A stretch of DNA of 64,000 nt from assembly GCF_028283785.1 (NCBI RefSeq), contig NZ_JAPWKB010000020.1:1-64000 (forward strand), given 5' to 3'. The notes beneath the pieces were generated by a model, which worked only from the letters and a program-made list of their open reading frames with translations, was not told where the DNA came from and ran no database searches. This document shows, piece by piece, positions 1-8,528 of this stretch. The stretch is from Paraburkholderia sp. GTDB lineage: Bacteria > Pseudomonadota > Gammaproteobacteria > Burkholderiales > Burkholderiaceae. The stretch's first letter is position 1. Every line of letters begins with the position of its first letter. The position numbers were made by a program, and so were the translations under genes.

Positions 1-829
1 GAAGGCGCTCCGAACCCAGATGACAATCATGGGGACGTGGTGTCGAATCAGTTGGAACGTACTGCGGCGTTAGTCGAGCGCTAACCCCGAAAGCCTTCGC
101 TATCACGCGCGCTATATCGAATTTCGTCATCGGCTCGTCGGCGGACCAGTGGGCCATGCCACAAATAGCCTCGCCGGATCGATGTCGCTCGAGCATCTGG
201 CGTATTACAACCGCAACGTCGGGCGTGTAAGTCGGATACCGAATCGCCCACGCATCCATCACTGCGTCCGCGTTTTCCGCGGAAACCGAAGCCAATATCG
301 CCGGAATCAGGCTTGTCACGGCAGATTCGGACCAATCGTCGGTCGGTCCATACAGCAGCGGTAAGCGCAATACGCAACTGTTCGCGCTCGCCTGAGCCAA
401 TGCGCGCTCACCATCGAGCTTGCTCCGGCCATACGCGTTGATCGGCGAGGGCGCGGCATCGGTGTGATAAGGCGGACTTGTCCCGTCGAACACGTAATCA
501 GTTGAGATGGACAAGGTCCACGCGCCATATTTTTCGGCAGCGCTTGCGATAATTCTCACCGCATCCACATTGAGCGCGCGCGCAAATTCGGGATCATTCT
601 CGCAAACATCCGGACGTCGTTCGGCAGCCGTCAAAACCACCGCGTCCGGCTTTTCCACTTCAAAGAACGCGAAAACCGCATCTTCATCGCGTATGTCGAG
701 CGAAATTCGATCCGGCCCCGCCCGTCGAAATGCGGTCTGAACCACTGTCCACGACAATTGCCGTGTGAGCTCCTCAGCAACCGCACGGCCAAGTAGTCCG
801 GACGCCCCGATCAGCGCAACCTTGAACAT
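1..829 (-). CDS. RmlD-type SDR sugar-nucleotide reductase, partial
   Basis: Translation from the ATG at 829 begins MFKVALIGASGLLGRAVAEE, an N-terminal Rossmann nucleotide-binding loop (GASGLLG). It later shows STDYVFDG and YGRSKLDGE, the YxxxK catalytic signature of extended short-chain dehydrogenases. The reading frame stays open to base 1, so the C-terminus lies outside the window; about 276 residues are visible. The pattern fits the RmlD substrate-binding family (dTDP-4-dehydrorhamnose reductase and the related methionine adenosyltransferase regulatory subunit). The RPHDCHL stretch near the window edge resembles the latter branch. No rhamnose-pathway neighbours are visible, so the substrate is not assigned. 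Confidence 0.8.
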   Translation of the reverse strand, partial: MFKVALIGASGLLGRAVAEELTRQLSWTVVQTAFRRAGPDRISLDIRDEDAVFAFFEVEKPDAVVLTAAERRPDVCENDPEFARALNVDAVRIIASAAEKYGAWTLSISTDYVFDGTSPPYHTDAAPSPINAYGRSKLDGERALAQASANSCVLRLPLLYGPTDDWSESAVTSLIPAILASVSAENADAVMDAWAIRYPTYTPDVAVVIRQMLERHRSGEAICGMAHWSADEPMTKFDIARVIAKAFGVSARLTPQYVPTDSTPRPHDCHLGSERL

Positions 830-835
830 CGCCGA

Positions 836-1054
836 TCAACCAACATTTCCAGCAACAGGTCCGACAACCGTGTAACCGGCTTCGTCGATTGCCGCTTGCA
901 GCACGTTGGCCGGTTGCGTCGACTCGATCTCAACCTGCCCCGCCGCAAGGTTCACGCGCACCTCGGCCGCCGCGTCGTGTTCATGGACCGCGCGAGTGAC
1001 CGCCGCGACGCAGTGCTGGCAACTCATGCCTTCAACCTTGAACTGAATACTCAT
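836..1054 (-). CDS. copZ: Heavy-metal-associated (CopZ-like) copper chaperone
   Basis: A 72-residue HMA-domain protein. The metal-binding motif GMSCQHC places Cys12 and Cys15 in the loop after the first beta strand, and the ferredoxin-like fold ends with DEAGYTVVG. Such proteins bind Cu(I) in the cytosol and pass it to P-type ATPases or regulators. It is transcribed divergently from a cueR-type regulator, which supports copper rather than mercury. No copA exporter is in the window. The ATG at 1054 is preferred over an in-frame TTG at 1069 because AAGGCGG lies just upstream of it. Confidence 0.88.
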   Translation of the reverse strand: MSIQFKVEGMSCQHCVAAVTRAVHEHDAAAEVRVNLAAGQVEIESTQPANVLQAAIDEAGYTVVGPVAGNVG

Positions 1055-1105
1055 CGGAACCGCCTTCAAAATAGATGATCGATCCTTGAATTATGCCCGG
1101 CGGCT

Positions 1106-1146
1106 AGCACTTGTGCTGAAACCTTCCCATCACTGTAGGGTAGGAT
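1106..1146. promoter_or_regulatory. Putative CueR operator region
   Basis: The copZ-cueR intergenic region holds an imperfect dyad, ACCTTCCC at 1121-1128 facing GGGTAGGAT at 1138-1146. This resembles the ACCTTCC/GGAAGGT operators of CueR. An adjacent dyad, AGCAC-TT-GTGCT, spans 1106-1117. A CATAAT -10-like hexamer for copZ lies near 1090-1095 on the minus strand. Promoter assignment is inference. Confidence 0.45.
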
Positions 1147-1174
1147 CGATCACGTCAGGACTGCGGAGAAGCGC

Positions 1175-1612
1175 ATGAACATTGGAGAAGCGTCTCGTGA
1201 ATCGGGCGTCACAGCAAAGATGATCCGCTATTACGAGAGCGTCGGATTGCTGTCGGCGAAAGCACGCACGGCGGCCGGCTATCGTGTGTACGGCCCGCAA
1301 GAGGTTCATTCATTGCGATTTATCCGCCAGGCGCGCCGGCTCGGCTTTCTTGTCGACGACATCCGACGTTTGCTGGCGCTCTGGCACGACCGCTCGCGCG
1401 CGAGTGCCGAGGTGAAGGAAATTGCCTTGGAGCACGTGACCGAACTCAATCGCCGCATTGCGGAACTCACGGAAATGCGCGATACGTTGGCCCATCTCGC
1501 GACCCACTGTCATGGCGATGACAGGCCCGATTGTCCGATCATCGAAAGTCTGGCGGATTACGATCCGGATAGCGACCCATCGGCGTGCGAAAAGCACCAT
1601 AAGCGTGCGTAA
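1175..1612 (+). CDS. cueR: CueR-type MerR-family copper-responsive regulator
   Basis: A 145-residue MerR-family activator. The N-terminal winged helix (MNIGEASRESGVTAKMIRYY) is followed by a dimerisation helix and a metal-binding loop. Cys112 and Cys120 are separated by seven residues (CHGDDRPDC), and Ser77 is present. All three fall at the same residue numbers as in E. coli CueR, where Ser77 indicates selectivity for monovalent copper or silver. The C-terminal CEKHH resembles the CCHH tail. It sits divergent to copZ, its likely target. The start at 1175 gives the canonical MNIG N-terminus. Confidence 0.9.
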   Translation: MNIGEASRESGVTAKMIRYYESVGLLSAKARTAAGYRVYGPQEVHSLRFIRQARRLGFLVDDIRRLLALWHDRSRASAEVKEIALEHVTELNRRIAELTEMRDTLAHLATHCHGDDRPDCPIIESLADYDPDSDPSACEKHHKRA

Positions 1613-1690
1613 ATCACCTGAGTGTTGATGTGGCACCCAAATACGCAAAATTTAAGTGTTAAAAATCAAGTCGGTAAGTCGTAAAAAATG

Positions 1691-1762
1691 ATGCACCATT
1701 CCAAAACGGAATGCACGGCATTCGTGCATTTCACTAGCGTTCCAAGCCGCGAGGTCTATAAT
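1691..1762 (+). promoter_or_regulatory. Promoter region of the DUF3563 gene with ATGCAC half-sites
   Basis: A perfect TATAAT hexamer lies at 1757-1762, 77 bases before the ATG of the small downstream gene. No clear -35 accompanies it. Upstream are three ATGCAC half-sites: direct copies at 1691-1696 and 1711-1716, exactly 20 bases apart, and an inverted copy GTGCAT at 1724-1729. The second and third form a dyad with a 7-base centre. A regulator site is inference. Confidence 0.45.
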
Positions 1763-1838
1763 CCGGGTTAACCCTTTTTGTTAGGGAAATCCCTGATGTC
1801 CAACCCACCGGGGAAACTTTTGATCCTTGGAGAACATC

Positions 1839-1985
1839 ATGTTTGCATACCTTCTTGAAACGCTGAGCACCTGGTTTGAAACAGCTGAACGTAGCCGTCG
1901 CGAGGCTTATCTCGCATCGTCGTCGGATATCGTCCAGCTCGAACAACGCATCCGTTCGCTCGAAACCGGCGGCTACTCGCTGTAA
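1839..1985 (+). CDS. DUF3563 family small protein
   Basis: A 48-residue protein beginning MFAYLLETLSTWFETAERSR and ending in LETGGYSL, which matches the DUF3563 family of very short Burkholderiaceae proteins. It is predicted to be one or two amphipathic helices (FETAERSRREAYL, IVQLEQRIRSLE) and has no signal peptide. The function is unknown. The start is supported by a GGAGAA ribosome-binding site 5-6 bases upstream. A strong -10 hexamer precedes the gene and a terminator follows, so it is a monocistronic unit. Confidence 0.85.
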   Translation: MFAYLLETLSTWFETAERSRREAYLASSSDIVQLEQRIRSLETGGYSL

Positions 1986-2082
1986 GACGTTGGACCGGCC
2001 AGGCAGCACATCGTCGCTGCCAACGTTGTTCACGCCGTCATCACCGTTGTAGCAACGCAGTAGAAGTGAAGTAGTAAAAGCT

Positions 2083-2108
2083 CAAGCCCCGCACTTTCCG
2101 GGGCTTTG
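2083..2108 (+). terminator. Rho-independent terminator after the DUF3563 gene
   Basis: AAGCCCCG at 2084-2091 pairs with CGGGGCTT across a short ACTTTC loop. It lies about 100 bases beyond the stop codon. The poly-T tail is short. Confidence 0.6.
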
Positions 2109-2289
2109 TCACATCTGGCTGGCGCGTGGCTCACTCACGCAGCCGGCGATGAGCGGTCTGCCGGGTTGAAGAGCAACGTGCTCGCGATCAGGTATCTGTC
2201 TGACTAGCCGGAAATGGGCGGCCGATGTAATGTGAAGCGTGTTTTGCGCGCTTTGCGTAGAACGTCATACGTTATCGGCGGGGCATTCC

Positions 2290-2655
2290 ATGTTTTCAGT
2301 GCTTTCTGTGCGTGCTGTTCGGGCGCATGCGGTTGCTGCATCGTTCGTGACGATCGCCGCTGTCATCGCTCCGGCTTCGTCGGCGGTTGCGGCGTCTACC
2401 AGTACACGCGCGCCGCTTGTGCTCGATACACAACACGGCATCAGCGACGGGCAGAGCGGCACCGTACTGCAAACCGCGCCGCTGTCGCGCGCGCCGATCG
2501 TACAGGCGCAACCCATTGCCACGCCCACTCAGCTCACGCCGAATTCGTCGGTGCCGGTGATCGTCGCGCCATACATCCAATTGTCGCCGGACGGTTCGCA
2601 GTCGTCCCAGTCCCAGACGCAAACACGGCCGGTCCGTCGCGTCGCGCCTCAGTAA
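2290..2655 (+). CDS. Hypothetical exported protein
   Basis: A 121-residue protein with an N-terminal hydrophobic segment (AASFVTIAAVIAPASSAVA), likely a signal peptide cleaved near Ala-Val-Ala at residues 29-32. The mature part is low in complexity and rich in Gln, Ser, Thr and Pro, with no recognised domain and no cysteine. It would sit in the periplasm or outside the cell. A longer in-frame start exists at 2239, but the start at 2290 puts the signal sequence at the N-terminus. No function is proposed. Confidence 0.5.
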   Translation: MFSVLSVRAVRAHAVAASFVTIAAVIAPASSAVAASTSTRAPLVLDTQHGISDGQSGTVLQTAPLSRAPIVQAQPIATPTQLTPNSSVPVIVAPYIQLSPDGSQSSQSQTQTRPVRRVAPQ

Positions 2656-2853
2656 CGCCCAACCTTCTATTCGCTATACGCGCCACGCTGCGCCCGTCAT
2701 TCGGGTTTCGGCGCATGGCGCGCCGCCAGGCATCCGTCGACAATCGTCACGCGACTTCAAAGCGGGTCGTGCAGGAGCGGCGGTGTTCGCCACGAATGGC
2801 AGGCATAGACCTGCCTATCCGCCGCACCGAACACAATAAAAGCGGAGACACGA

Positions 2854-3891
2854 ATGCCCACTTCCCTCATCCAACGCGTGCTGGCGGCTTGTGCGATCAC
2901 GCTCGCATTTGCCTTTTGCACATCGGCGCAGGCTAAAGACACGCCGGAGAAACCCACGCTGACAATGGCTGTCGGCGGATTGCCGGGCCTCTACTACCTG
3001 CCGGTTCTCGCCGCACAGCAGCTCGGTTATTTCAAGGACGAAGGTCTCAACGTTACGCTCGAAGATTTCGCGGGCGGTTCGAAAGCGCTGGAAGCGGTGG
3101 TGGGCGGCAGCGCCGACATCGGTGCCGGCGCATTCGAGCATACGTTGTTCATGCAAGCCAAAGGCCAGCACTATCGGGCGTTTGCATTGATGGGGCGGGC
3201 ACCGCAAATCGTAGTCGCGGTGACGAAGGACAAGATCGGTACGCTTAAATCGCTGGCCGATTTCAAGGGCGCCAAGGTCGGTGTCAGCGCGCCCGGATCG
3301 TCGACGGATCTGGTTCTGACGGTCGCGCTGCGCAAGGCAGGCGTCCAGCGCACGGATATTTCTGCAATCGGCGTCGGAAGCGGCGCGTTGGTGTTGGCTG
3401 CAGTCAATAACGGCCAGGTGGATGCGTTGTCGAACGTCGATCCGATGATGACCAAGTTACAGCGCAGCGGCGCGATCAAGGTGCTGGTCGATACGCGGAC
3501 GGTGAAGGGCACGCAGGAGATTTTCGGCGGCACGATGCCGGCGGCGACGCTTTACGCGCCCGAGACGTTCATCCAGAAGAATCCGAAGACGATCCAGGCG
3601 CTCACGAACGCGATTGTTCGTGCGGACCGGTGGTTGCAGACCGCGAGCGACGCCGATCTCGTGAAAATGGTGCCGCCCGCTTATCTGCTGAACGATCAGG
3701 CCTTGTATGTGGAAGCGTTCCACAACGTGCGCGACGCTTATTCGCCGGACGGCTTGATGCCCGCTGACGGTCCGGCTACCGCTTTGCGTGCGCTGTCGTC
3801 GTTCGACAACCGGCTGGATCCGTCAAAAATCGACGTGAACGCGACCTACACGAACGACTTCGCGAAGAAGGCCGCCACGCTGGTCAAATGA
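2854..3891 (+). CDS. NMT1/SsuA-like ABC transporter substrate-binding protein
   Basis: A 345-residue periplasmic binding protein. Residues 1-27 form a signal peptide ending CTSAQA. The mature protein opens with the family pattern YLPVLAAQQLGYFKDEGLNV and has the GGSKALEAVVGGSADIGAG motif of NMT1/TauA/SsuA-type proteins, which bind sulfonates, nitrate, thiamine precursors or similar ligands. There is no permease or ATPase gene beside it, so this is an orphan binding protein and its ligand cannot be named. The family call is secure; the substrate is open. Confidence 0.85.
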   Translation: MPTSLIQRVLAACAITLAFAFCTSAQAKDTPEKPTLTMAVGGLPGLYYLPVLAAQQLGYFKDEGLNVTLEDFAGGSKALEAVVGGSADIGAGAFEHTLFMQAKGQHYRAFALMGRAPQIVVAVTKDKIGTLKSLADFKGAKVGVSAPGSSTDLVLTVALRKAGVQRTDISAIGVGSGALVLAAVNNGQVDALSNVDPMMTKLQRSGAIKVLVDTRTVKGTQEIFGGTMPAATLYAPETFIQKNPKTIQALTNAIVRADRWLQTASDADLVKMVPPAYLLNDQALYVEAFHNVRDAYSPDGLMPADGPATALRALSSFDNRLDPSKIDVNATYTNDFAKKAATLVK

Positions 3892-3945
3892 GCGCAAGTC
3901 CGGCGACCGCGATCAGACGAACGCCGGACTGTCGCCAGATCGGGA

Positions 3946-4791
3946 TCAATCGCCGCGATATTCGACCTTGAACGTCGCGGCCTTGTCGATGCCGAGCGTG
4001 CTTACGAGCCACGGCATCGCGTCCTTCAGCGTCTTTGCGAGCGTGTACGGCGGATTGAAAATAAACATGCCGCTGCCGAACAGCCCGAAACCGTCCTTGG
4101 GCGGATTGCCGATCGTCAGGCTCACGTGCAGCCAGTTGCGCTCCTGAAGACGCTTCAACTGATCGGGAAAACGCTGCGATTCCAGGCGTGTGACCTGCGG
4201 ATACCACACCGCGTACGTGCCCGTCGCGAACCGGCGCAAGCCTTCCTCGACGCAATTCAGCGTGCGCGTGTAGTCGCGTTTGTCTTCATAAGACGGATCG
4301 ATCAGCACCAGCGCGCGACGCGGCGGCGGCGGCAGCAGCGCCTTCACGCCTTCGAAACCGTCACCCGCGTACAGCATCGCGCGACGTCCGGCATCGCGGA
4401 AGTTGTGGCGAAGCACGTCGATTTCGGTGGTGTGCATCTCGAACAGACGCATCCGGTCCTGCTCGCGCATCAAGCGGAACGCGAGGTACGGCGAGCCGGG
4501 ATAGAAGCGCAGATTGCCGTCGGTGTTCAGCGCGGCCACTTCGTCGACGTAGTCGGCGAAAATCGGCGGCAGATCGGTGCGGTCCCAGAGTTTCGCGATG
4601 CCCGTCGCGAATTCCCCGGTTTTGGTCGCGTAACCTTCCTGCAACGAGTAGACGCCCGCGCCCGCGTGCGTGTCGATGTACCAGTAGGCCTTGTCTTTCT
4701 GGGCGAGGTAGCGCAACAACTGCACGACGATGGCGTGTTTCAGGACGTCGGCGTGATTGCCTGCGTGGAAGGCGTGGCGGTAACTGAGCAT
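3946..4791 (-). CDS. rlmJ: 23S rRNA (adenine(2030)-N6)-methyltransferase
   Basis: A 281-residue protein, close to the 280 residues of E. coli RlmJ. It begins MLSYRHAFHAGNHADVLKH, the highly conserved RlmJ N-terminus, and contains the SAM-methyltransferase catalytic motif as DPSYE (usually DPPYE) in LVLIDPSYEDKRDY. The enzyme methylates N6 of A2030 in 23S rRNA. It stands alone in convergent orientation with the binding-protein gene. About 260 bases upstream contain no gene. Confidence 0.93.
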   Translation of the reverse strand: MLSYRHAFHAGNHADVLKHAIVVQLLRYLAQKDKAYWYIDTHAGAGVYSLQEGYATKTGEFATGIAKLWDRTDLPPIFADYVDEVAALNTDGNLRFYPGSPYLAFRLMREQDRMRLFEMHTTEIDVLRHNFRDAGRRAMLYAGDGFEGVKALLPPPPRRALVLIDPSYEDKRDYTRTLNCVEEGLRRFATGTYAVWYPQVTRLESQRFPDQLKRLQERNWLHVSLTIGNPPKDGFGLFGSGMFIFNPPYTLAKTLKDAMPWLVSTLGIDKAATFKVEYRGD

Positions 4792-5054
4792 GATGAGGGG
4801 CGAAGCTGAAAAGAGGGCGTGCCGGAAGAGGCGGATCAGCGCAAGCGCGCAGCGTCGTCGACGCCGCGCTCACGCCGATCAAGGCAAGTTGCGCGCCGCA
4901 TCGCCAGTCGATAATGCATAAGCAATGCGGCTGCGTATTGTACGCGACGTACGCGTCCGTTACGTGCTGCGCCAGGCGGTTGCAGTCGAGGTGCCATCAA
5001 CGGTACGCCCGACGGTCGTAAAAACCAGCTAGCAAGAAACCCGCTAACACTCGT

Positions 5055-6026
5055 TCAATCGTAAGCGTCGCCGACGATCTCTTCGATCTTCTGCTTGATC
5101 TCCGGCGTGATCTGCGCGGCCACGTCTTGCGCCTTCATGTTTTCCGCGATCTGTTCGACCCGCGACGCGCCGGTGATGACCGTGCTGACGTTGGGATTGC
5201 TCAGCACCCACGCGAGCGCGAGTTGACCCACCGTGCACCCGAGTTCGTCCGCGAGGCCGCTGAGCTTGCCGACCACGCCGTTCTTGCCCGTATCCGTCAC
5301 CGACTTTTGCAGCCACTCGTAGCCCTTCAGCTGCGCGCGGCTGTCAGCCGGAATACCGTCGCGGTATTTACCGGTCAGCAGTCCCGACGCAAGCGGGCTC
5401 CACGTCGTCAAGCCGAGGCCGATGTCTTCGTATAGCCGTTTGTATTCCTGCTCGACGCGCTTGCGATGGAACAGGTTGTACTGCGGCTGCTCCATCACCG
5501 GCTTATGCAGATGGTGCCGTTCCGCGATTTCGTACGCGGCGCGAATTTCGTCGGCACTCCATTCGGACGTGCCCCAGTACAAGGCCTTGCCGCGCGTGAT
5601 CATGTCGCTCATCGCCCACACCGTCTCTTCCACCGGCGTATTCGGATCGGGACGATGACAGAACACGAGATCGACATAATCGAGTTGCAGCCGCTTCAAC
5701 GAGCCGTCGATCGCGTTCATCAGGTATTTGCGGTTCAACGTGTGAAACTGGTTCGGCGCTTCCTGCAAACCCCAGAAAAACTTCGTCGACACCACGTAGC
5801 TGACGCGCGGCCACGCCAGTTCTTTCAACGCCGTGCCCATGATTTCTTCGGATTGACCGCCGGCATACACTTCGGCGTTATCGAAGAAATTGACGCCCGC
5901 GTCGCGCGCGGCTGCCAGCGATTCGCGCGCCGCACGCGTGTCGACCTGACTGCCATACGTGACCCACGAGCCGATCGACAGTTCGCTGACCTGCAGGCCG
6001 GAACGGCCGAGACGTCGATAGTTCAT
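5055..6026 (-). CDS. Aldo-keto reductase (Kv-beta / YghZ-like)
   Basis: A 323-residue TIM-barrel oxidoreductase. The catalytic tetrad is visible as Asp49 and Tyr54 (FFDNAEVYAGG), Lys82 (STKFFWG) and the His of FCHRPDP. The NADPH-binding pattern near the C-terminus (STVITGASRVEQIAENM) fits the AKR6/AKR14 group, which includes voltage-gated K+ channel beta subunits and L-glyceraldehyde-3-phosphate reductase. The start at 6026 has GGAGGA five bases upstream and is preferred to an in-frame start 15 bases earlier. The physiological substrate is uncertain. Confidence 0.88.
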   Translation of the reverse strand: MNYRRLGRSGLQVSELSIGSWVTYGSQVDTRAARESLAAARDAGVNFFDNAEVYAGGQSEEIMGTALKELAWPRVSYVVSTKFFWGLQEAPNQFHTLNRKYLMNAIDGSLKRLQLDYVDLVFCHRPDPNTPVEETVWAMSDMITRGKALYWGTSEWSADEIRAAYEIAERHHLHKPVMEQPQYNLFHRKRVEQEYKRLYEDIGLGLTTWSPLASGLLTGKYRDGIPADSRAQLKGYEWLQKSVTDTGKNGVVGKLSGLADELGCTVGQLALAWVLSNPNVSTVITGASRVEQIAENMKAQDVAAQITPEIKQKIEEIVGDAYD

Positions 6027-6323
6027 GCATTCCTCCATCAAGCGTTAAGGGCAGTTGAGCGAAACGTCAACTGACGCTGCGGGATTCAGGGCACACCCCG
6101 AACCGTAAGCAATTTGACGGCGAGCTGAAACAGCACGCGTAATTTCACAGTTTAGCCATAACGCGATTTGTGCGCGCCGCTGCGTCGACACGCATAGGCT
6201 TCATGCACAATAGCAGGGTTGGCCGCAGTGCAGCATTCAGCCGGATGGCCTATGCCGTTCGGCCGACTTCACGCCGCCTGCGTGCCGTGGTGTCATTGCT
6301 CATCAACTGGATGGAGGTGCTGG

Positions 6324-7121
6324 ATGTCGTCATCGAACACGAATCTGAATGGCAAGGTCGCGGTGGTTACGGGCGCGGCAAGCGGAATCGGCAAGCAGAT
6401 CGCGCTGACCTTGTCGGCGGCGGGCGCGGCGGTCGCGATTGCCGACCTGAATCAGGACGGCGCGAATGCCGTCGCCGAAGAAATCACGAAAGGCGGCGGC
6501 AAGGCGATCGGCGTGGCGATGGACGTCACAAACGAAGACGCGGTCAATCAAGGCATCGACAAGGTCGCCGCTGAACTCGGTTCGGTCGATATCCTCATTT
6601 CGAACGCCGGCATCCAGATCGTGAACCCGATCGAAAACTACTCGTTTTCCGACTGGAAAAAGATGCAGGCAATCCACGTGGACGGCGCGTTCCTGACCAC
6701 CAAGGCCGCGCTCAAGCACATGTACAAGGACGATCGCGGCGGCATCGTGATCTACATGGGTTCGGTCCACTCGCATGAAGCGTCGCCGCTGAAGTCGGCA
6801 TATGTGACGGCCAAGCATGCGTTGCTGGGCTTGTCGCGCGTGCTGGCCAAGGAAGGCGCGAAGCACAACGTTCGTTCGCACGTGGTGTGTCCGGGTTTCG
6901 TGCGCACGCCGCTGGTCGACAAGCAGATTCCCGAGCAGGCCAAAGAACTCGGTATCAGCGAAGAAGACGTGATCAAGCGCGTGATGCTCGGCGGCACGGT
7001 CGACGGCATTTTCACGACGGTCGAAGACGTCGCGCAAACCGTGTTGTTCCTGTCCACGTTCCCGAGCGCAGCGCTGACGGGCCAGTCGTTTATCGTGAGC
7101 CACGGCTGGTACATGCAATAA
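6324..7121 (+). CDS. hbdH: 3-hydroxybutyrate dehydrogenase
   Basis: A 265-residue classical short-chain dehydrogenase. It has the NAD-binding motif TGAASGIG (16-23), the NNAG-type motif as SNAG, catalytic Ser147, Tyr160 and Lys164 (YVTAK), and the C-terminal GQSFIVSHGWYMQ typical of D-3-hydroxybutyrate dehydrogenases. It oxidises 3-hydroxybutyrate to acetoacetate during polyhydroxybutyrate and ketone-body use. The ATG at 6324 has GGAGG nine bases upstream; an ORF running from 6219 would add an implausible leader. The next gene, a patatin, starts 10 bases after the stop, so the two form an operon. Confidence 0.9.
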   Translation: MSSSNTNLNGKVAVVTGAASGIGKQIALTLSAAGAAVAIADLNQDGANAVAEEITKGGGKAIGVAMDVTNEDAVNQGIDKVAAELGSVDILISNAGIQIVNPIENYSFSDWKKMQAIHVDGAFLTTKAALKHMYKDDRGGIVIYMGSVHSHEASPLKSAYVTAKHALLGLSRVLAKEGAKHNVRSHVVCPGFVRTPLVDKQIPEQAKELGISEEDVIKRVMLGGTVDGIFTTVEDVAQTVLFLSTFPSAALTGQSFIVSHGWYMQ

Positions 7122-7131
7122 GGAGCGCGTG

Positions 7132-8400
7132 ATGGCGCAACGCAACGTCAAGCGGGCTCGCGCGGGCGAGCCGGGCGACGGCATGAGCGACGGTGCCGGC
7201 ACGGCGGCGGGCGATCCGGCAGGCGGTCCTGCCAGCCCGCAGGTTCATACCGGCGCGCACCGCCACATCCAGTTGCCGAAGTACGAAACCGTCGCGCTGA
7301 TGTTGCAAGGCGGCGGTGCGCTGGGCGCTTATCAGGCCGGCGTCTATCAAGGTCTCGACGAAGCCGGCATCCAGCCCAACTGGGTTGCCGGCATTTCGAT
7401 CGGCGCGCTCAACACGGCAATCATCGCGGGCAATCCGCCTGAGCGGCGCGTCGAGAAGCTGCTCGAATTCTGGGAGACCATCTGCCAGCCTGCGTTCGGT
7501 CCGCCGTTGCCGGCGTTCATCGAGCACGCGTTCTTCAACTCGACAGACGCCATCCGCAAAGCCTTCACCGGTTTGCAGGCCATGAGCGCGATCGTCGAAG
7601 GGCAGAAGGGCTTTTTCGTGCCGCGGTTTCCGCCGCCGTTGCCCACCGTGTCTGCATCGCCGCAACTCGCCAGCTATTACGACACCTCGCCGCTTAAAGC
7701 GACGCTCGAAAGTCTGTGCGATTTCGACCGGATCAACTCGCGTGAGATGCGCGTGTCGGTGGGCGCGGTGAACGTGGGGAGCGGCAACTTCGCGTATTTC
7801 GACAACACGCATATCAAGCTGCGTCCCGAGCACTTTATTGCGTCGGGCGCGTTGCCGCCGGGTTTTGCTGCCGTGGAGATCGACGGCGAGTATTACTGGG
7901 ACGGCGGCCTGATGTCGAATACGCCGCTGTACGAAGTCGTGCAGACGTCGCCGCGTCAGGACACGCTCGCGTTTCAGGTCGATCTATGGAGCGCGCGCGG
8001 GCCCGTGCCGGACAGCATCACCGATGTGCAAGGCCGGATGAAAGACGTCCAGTTTTCGAGCCGCACGCGTCTCGTCACGGATATGCTGCAACGCTCGCAG
8101 CGCTTCCGGCATGTGCTGCGAGAAGTGCTGGATCGTGTGTCGCCCGAGCATCGGGACGATCCGTGGTGCAAACTCGCGGAAGAACTGTCGTGCTCTAAGC
8201 GCTACAACGTCGTGCATCTGATCTATCGGCACAAGGAGTACGAAGGGCATTACAAGGACTACCAGTTCGGACTATCGACGATGCGCGAGCATTGGGAAAG
8301 CGGGCTCGTCGATATTCGCGCGTCGCTGGCGCGTCCGGACTGGCTGGAGATGCCGACGAACGACGCCGGGTTTATCACGCACGATATCCATCGCGATTGA
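7132..8400 (+). CDS. Patatin-like phospholipase with DUF3734 domain
   Basis: A 422-residue serine hydrolase. The oxyanion-hole motif is LQGGGALGAYQAGVYQ, the nucleophile elbow is GISIGALN, and the catalytic Asp is in the DGGLMSN motif, so the Ser-Asp dyad is intact. The C-terminal third corresponds to the DUF3734 domain that often follows patatin domains in these bacteria. The first about 45 residues are Gly/Ala-rich and probably disordered. It is cotranscribed with 3-hydroxybutyrate dehydrogenase, which suggests a link to lipid or polyhydroxybutyrate metabolism (inference). The ATG at 7132 directly follows an in-frame GTG. Confidence 0.88.
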   Translation: MAQRNVKRARAGEPGDGMSDGAGTAAGDPAGGPASPQVHTGAHRHIQLPKYETVALMLQGGGALGAYQAGVYQGLDEAGIQPNWVAGISIGALNTAIIAGNPPERRVEKLLEFWETICQPAFGPPLPAFIEHAFFNSTDAIRKAFTGLQAMSAIVEGQKGFFVPRFPPPLPTVSASPQLASYYDTSPLKATLESLCDFDRINSREMRVSVGAVNVGSGNFAYFDNTHIKLRPEHFIASGALPPGFAAVEIDGEYYWDGGLMSNTPLYEVVQTSPRQDTLAFQVDLWSARGPVPDSITDVQGRMKDVQFSSRTRLVTDMLQRSQRFRHVLREVLDRVSPEHRDDPWCKLAEELSCSKRYNVVHLIYRHKEYEGHYKDYQFGLSTMREHWESGLVDIRASLARPDWLEMPTNDAGFITHDIHRD

Positions 8401-8451
8401 CGAAACCCGCGCGCGCGGCGGGCGTGTACCGAAACGCACGCACGCCGCAAT

Positions 8452-8488
8452 AAAAAAGGCGCCACCGGAAATCCGGTGGCGCCTTTTT
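8452..8488. terminator. Bidirectional rho-independent terminator
   Basis: A 17-base-pair stem (AAAAAGGCGCCACCGGA and its complement) with a two-base loop, flanked by A and T tracts. It sits between the convergent patatin and aminotransferase genes and can serve both. Confidence 0.92.
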
Positions 8489-8528
8489 TACTGACCGGGC
8501 CGCGCCACGAGGCGCGACCCTTCACCCC

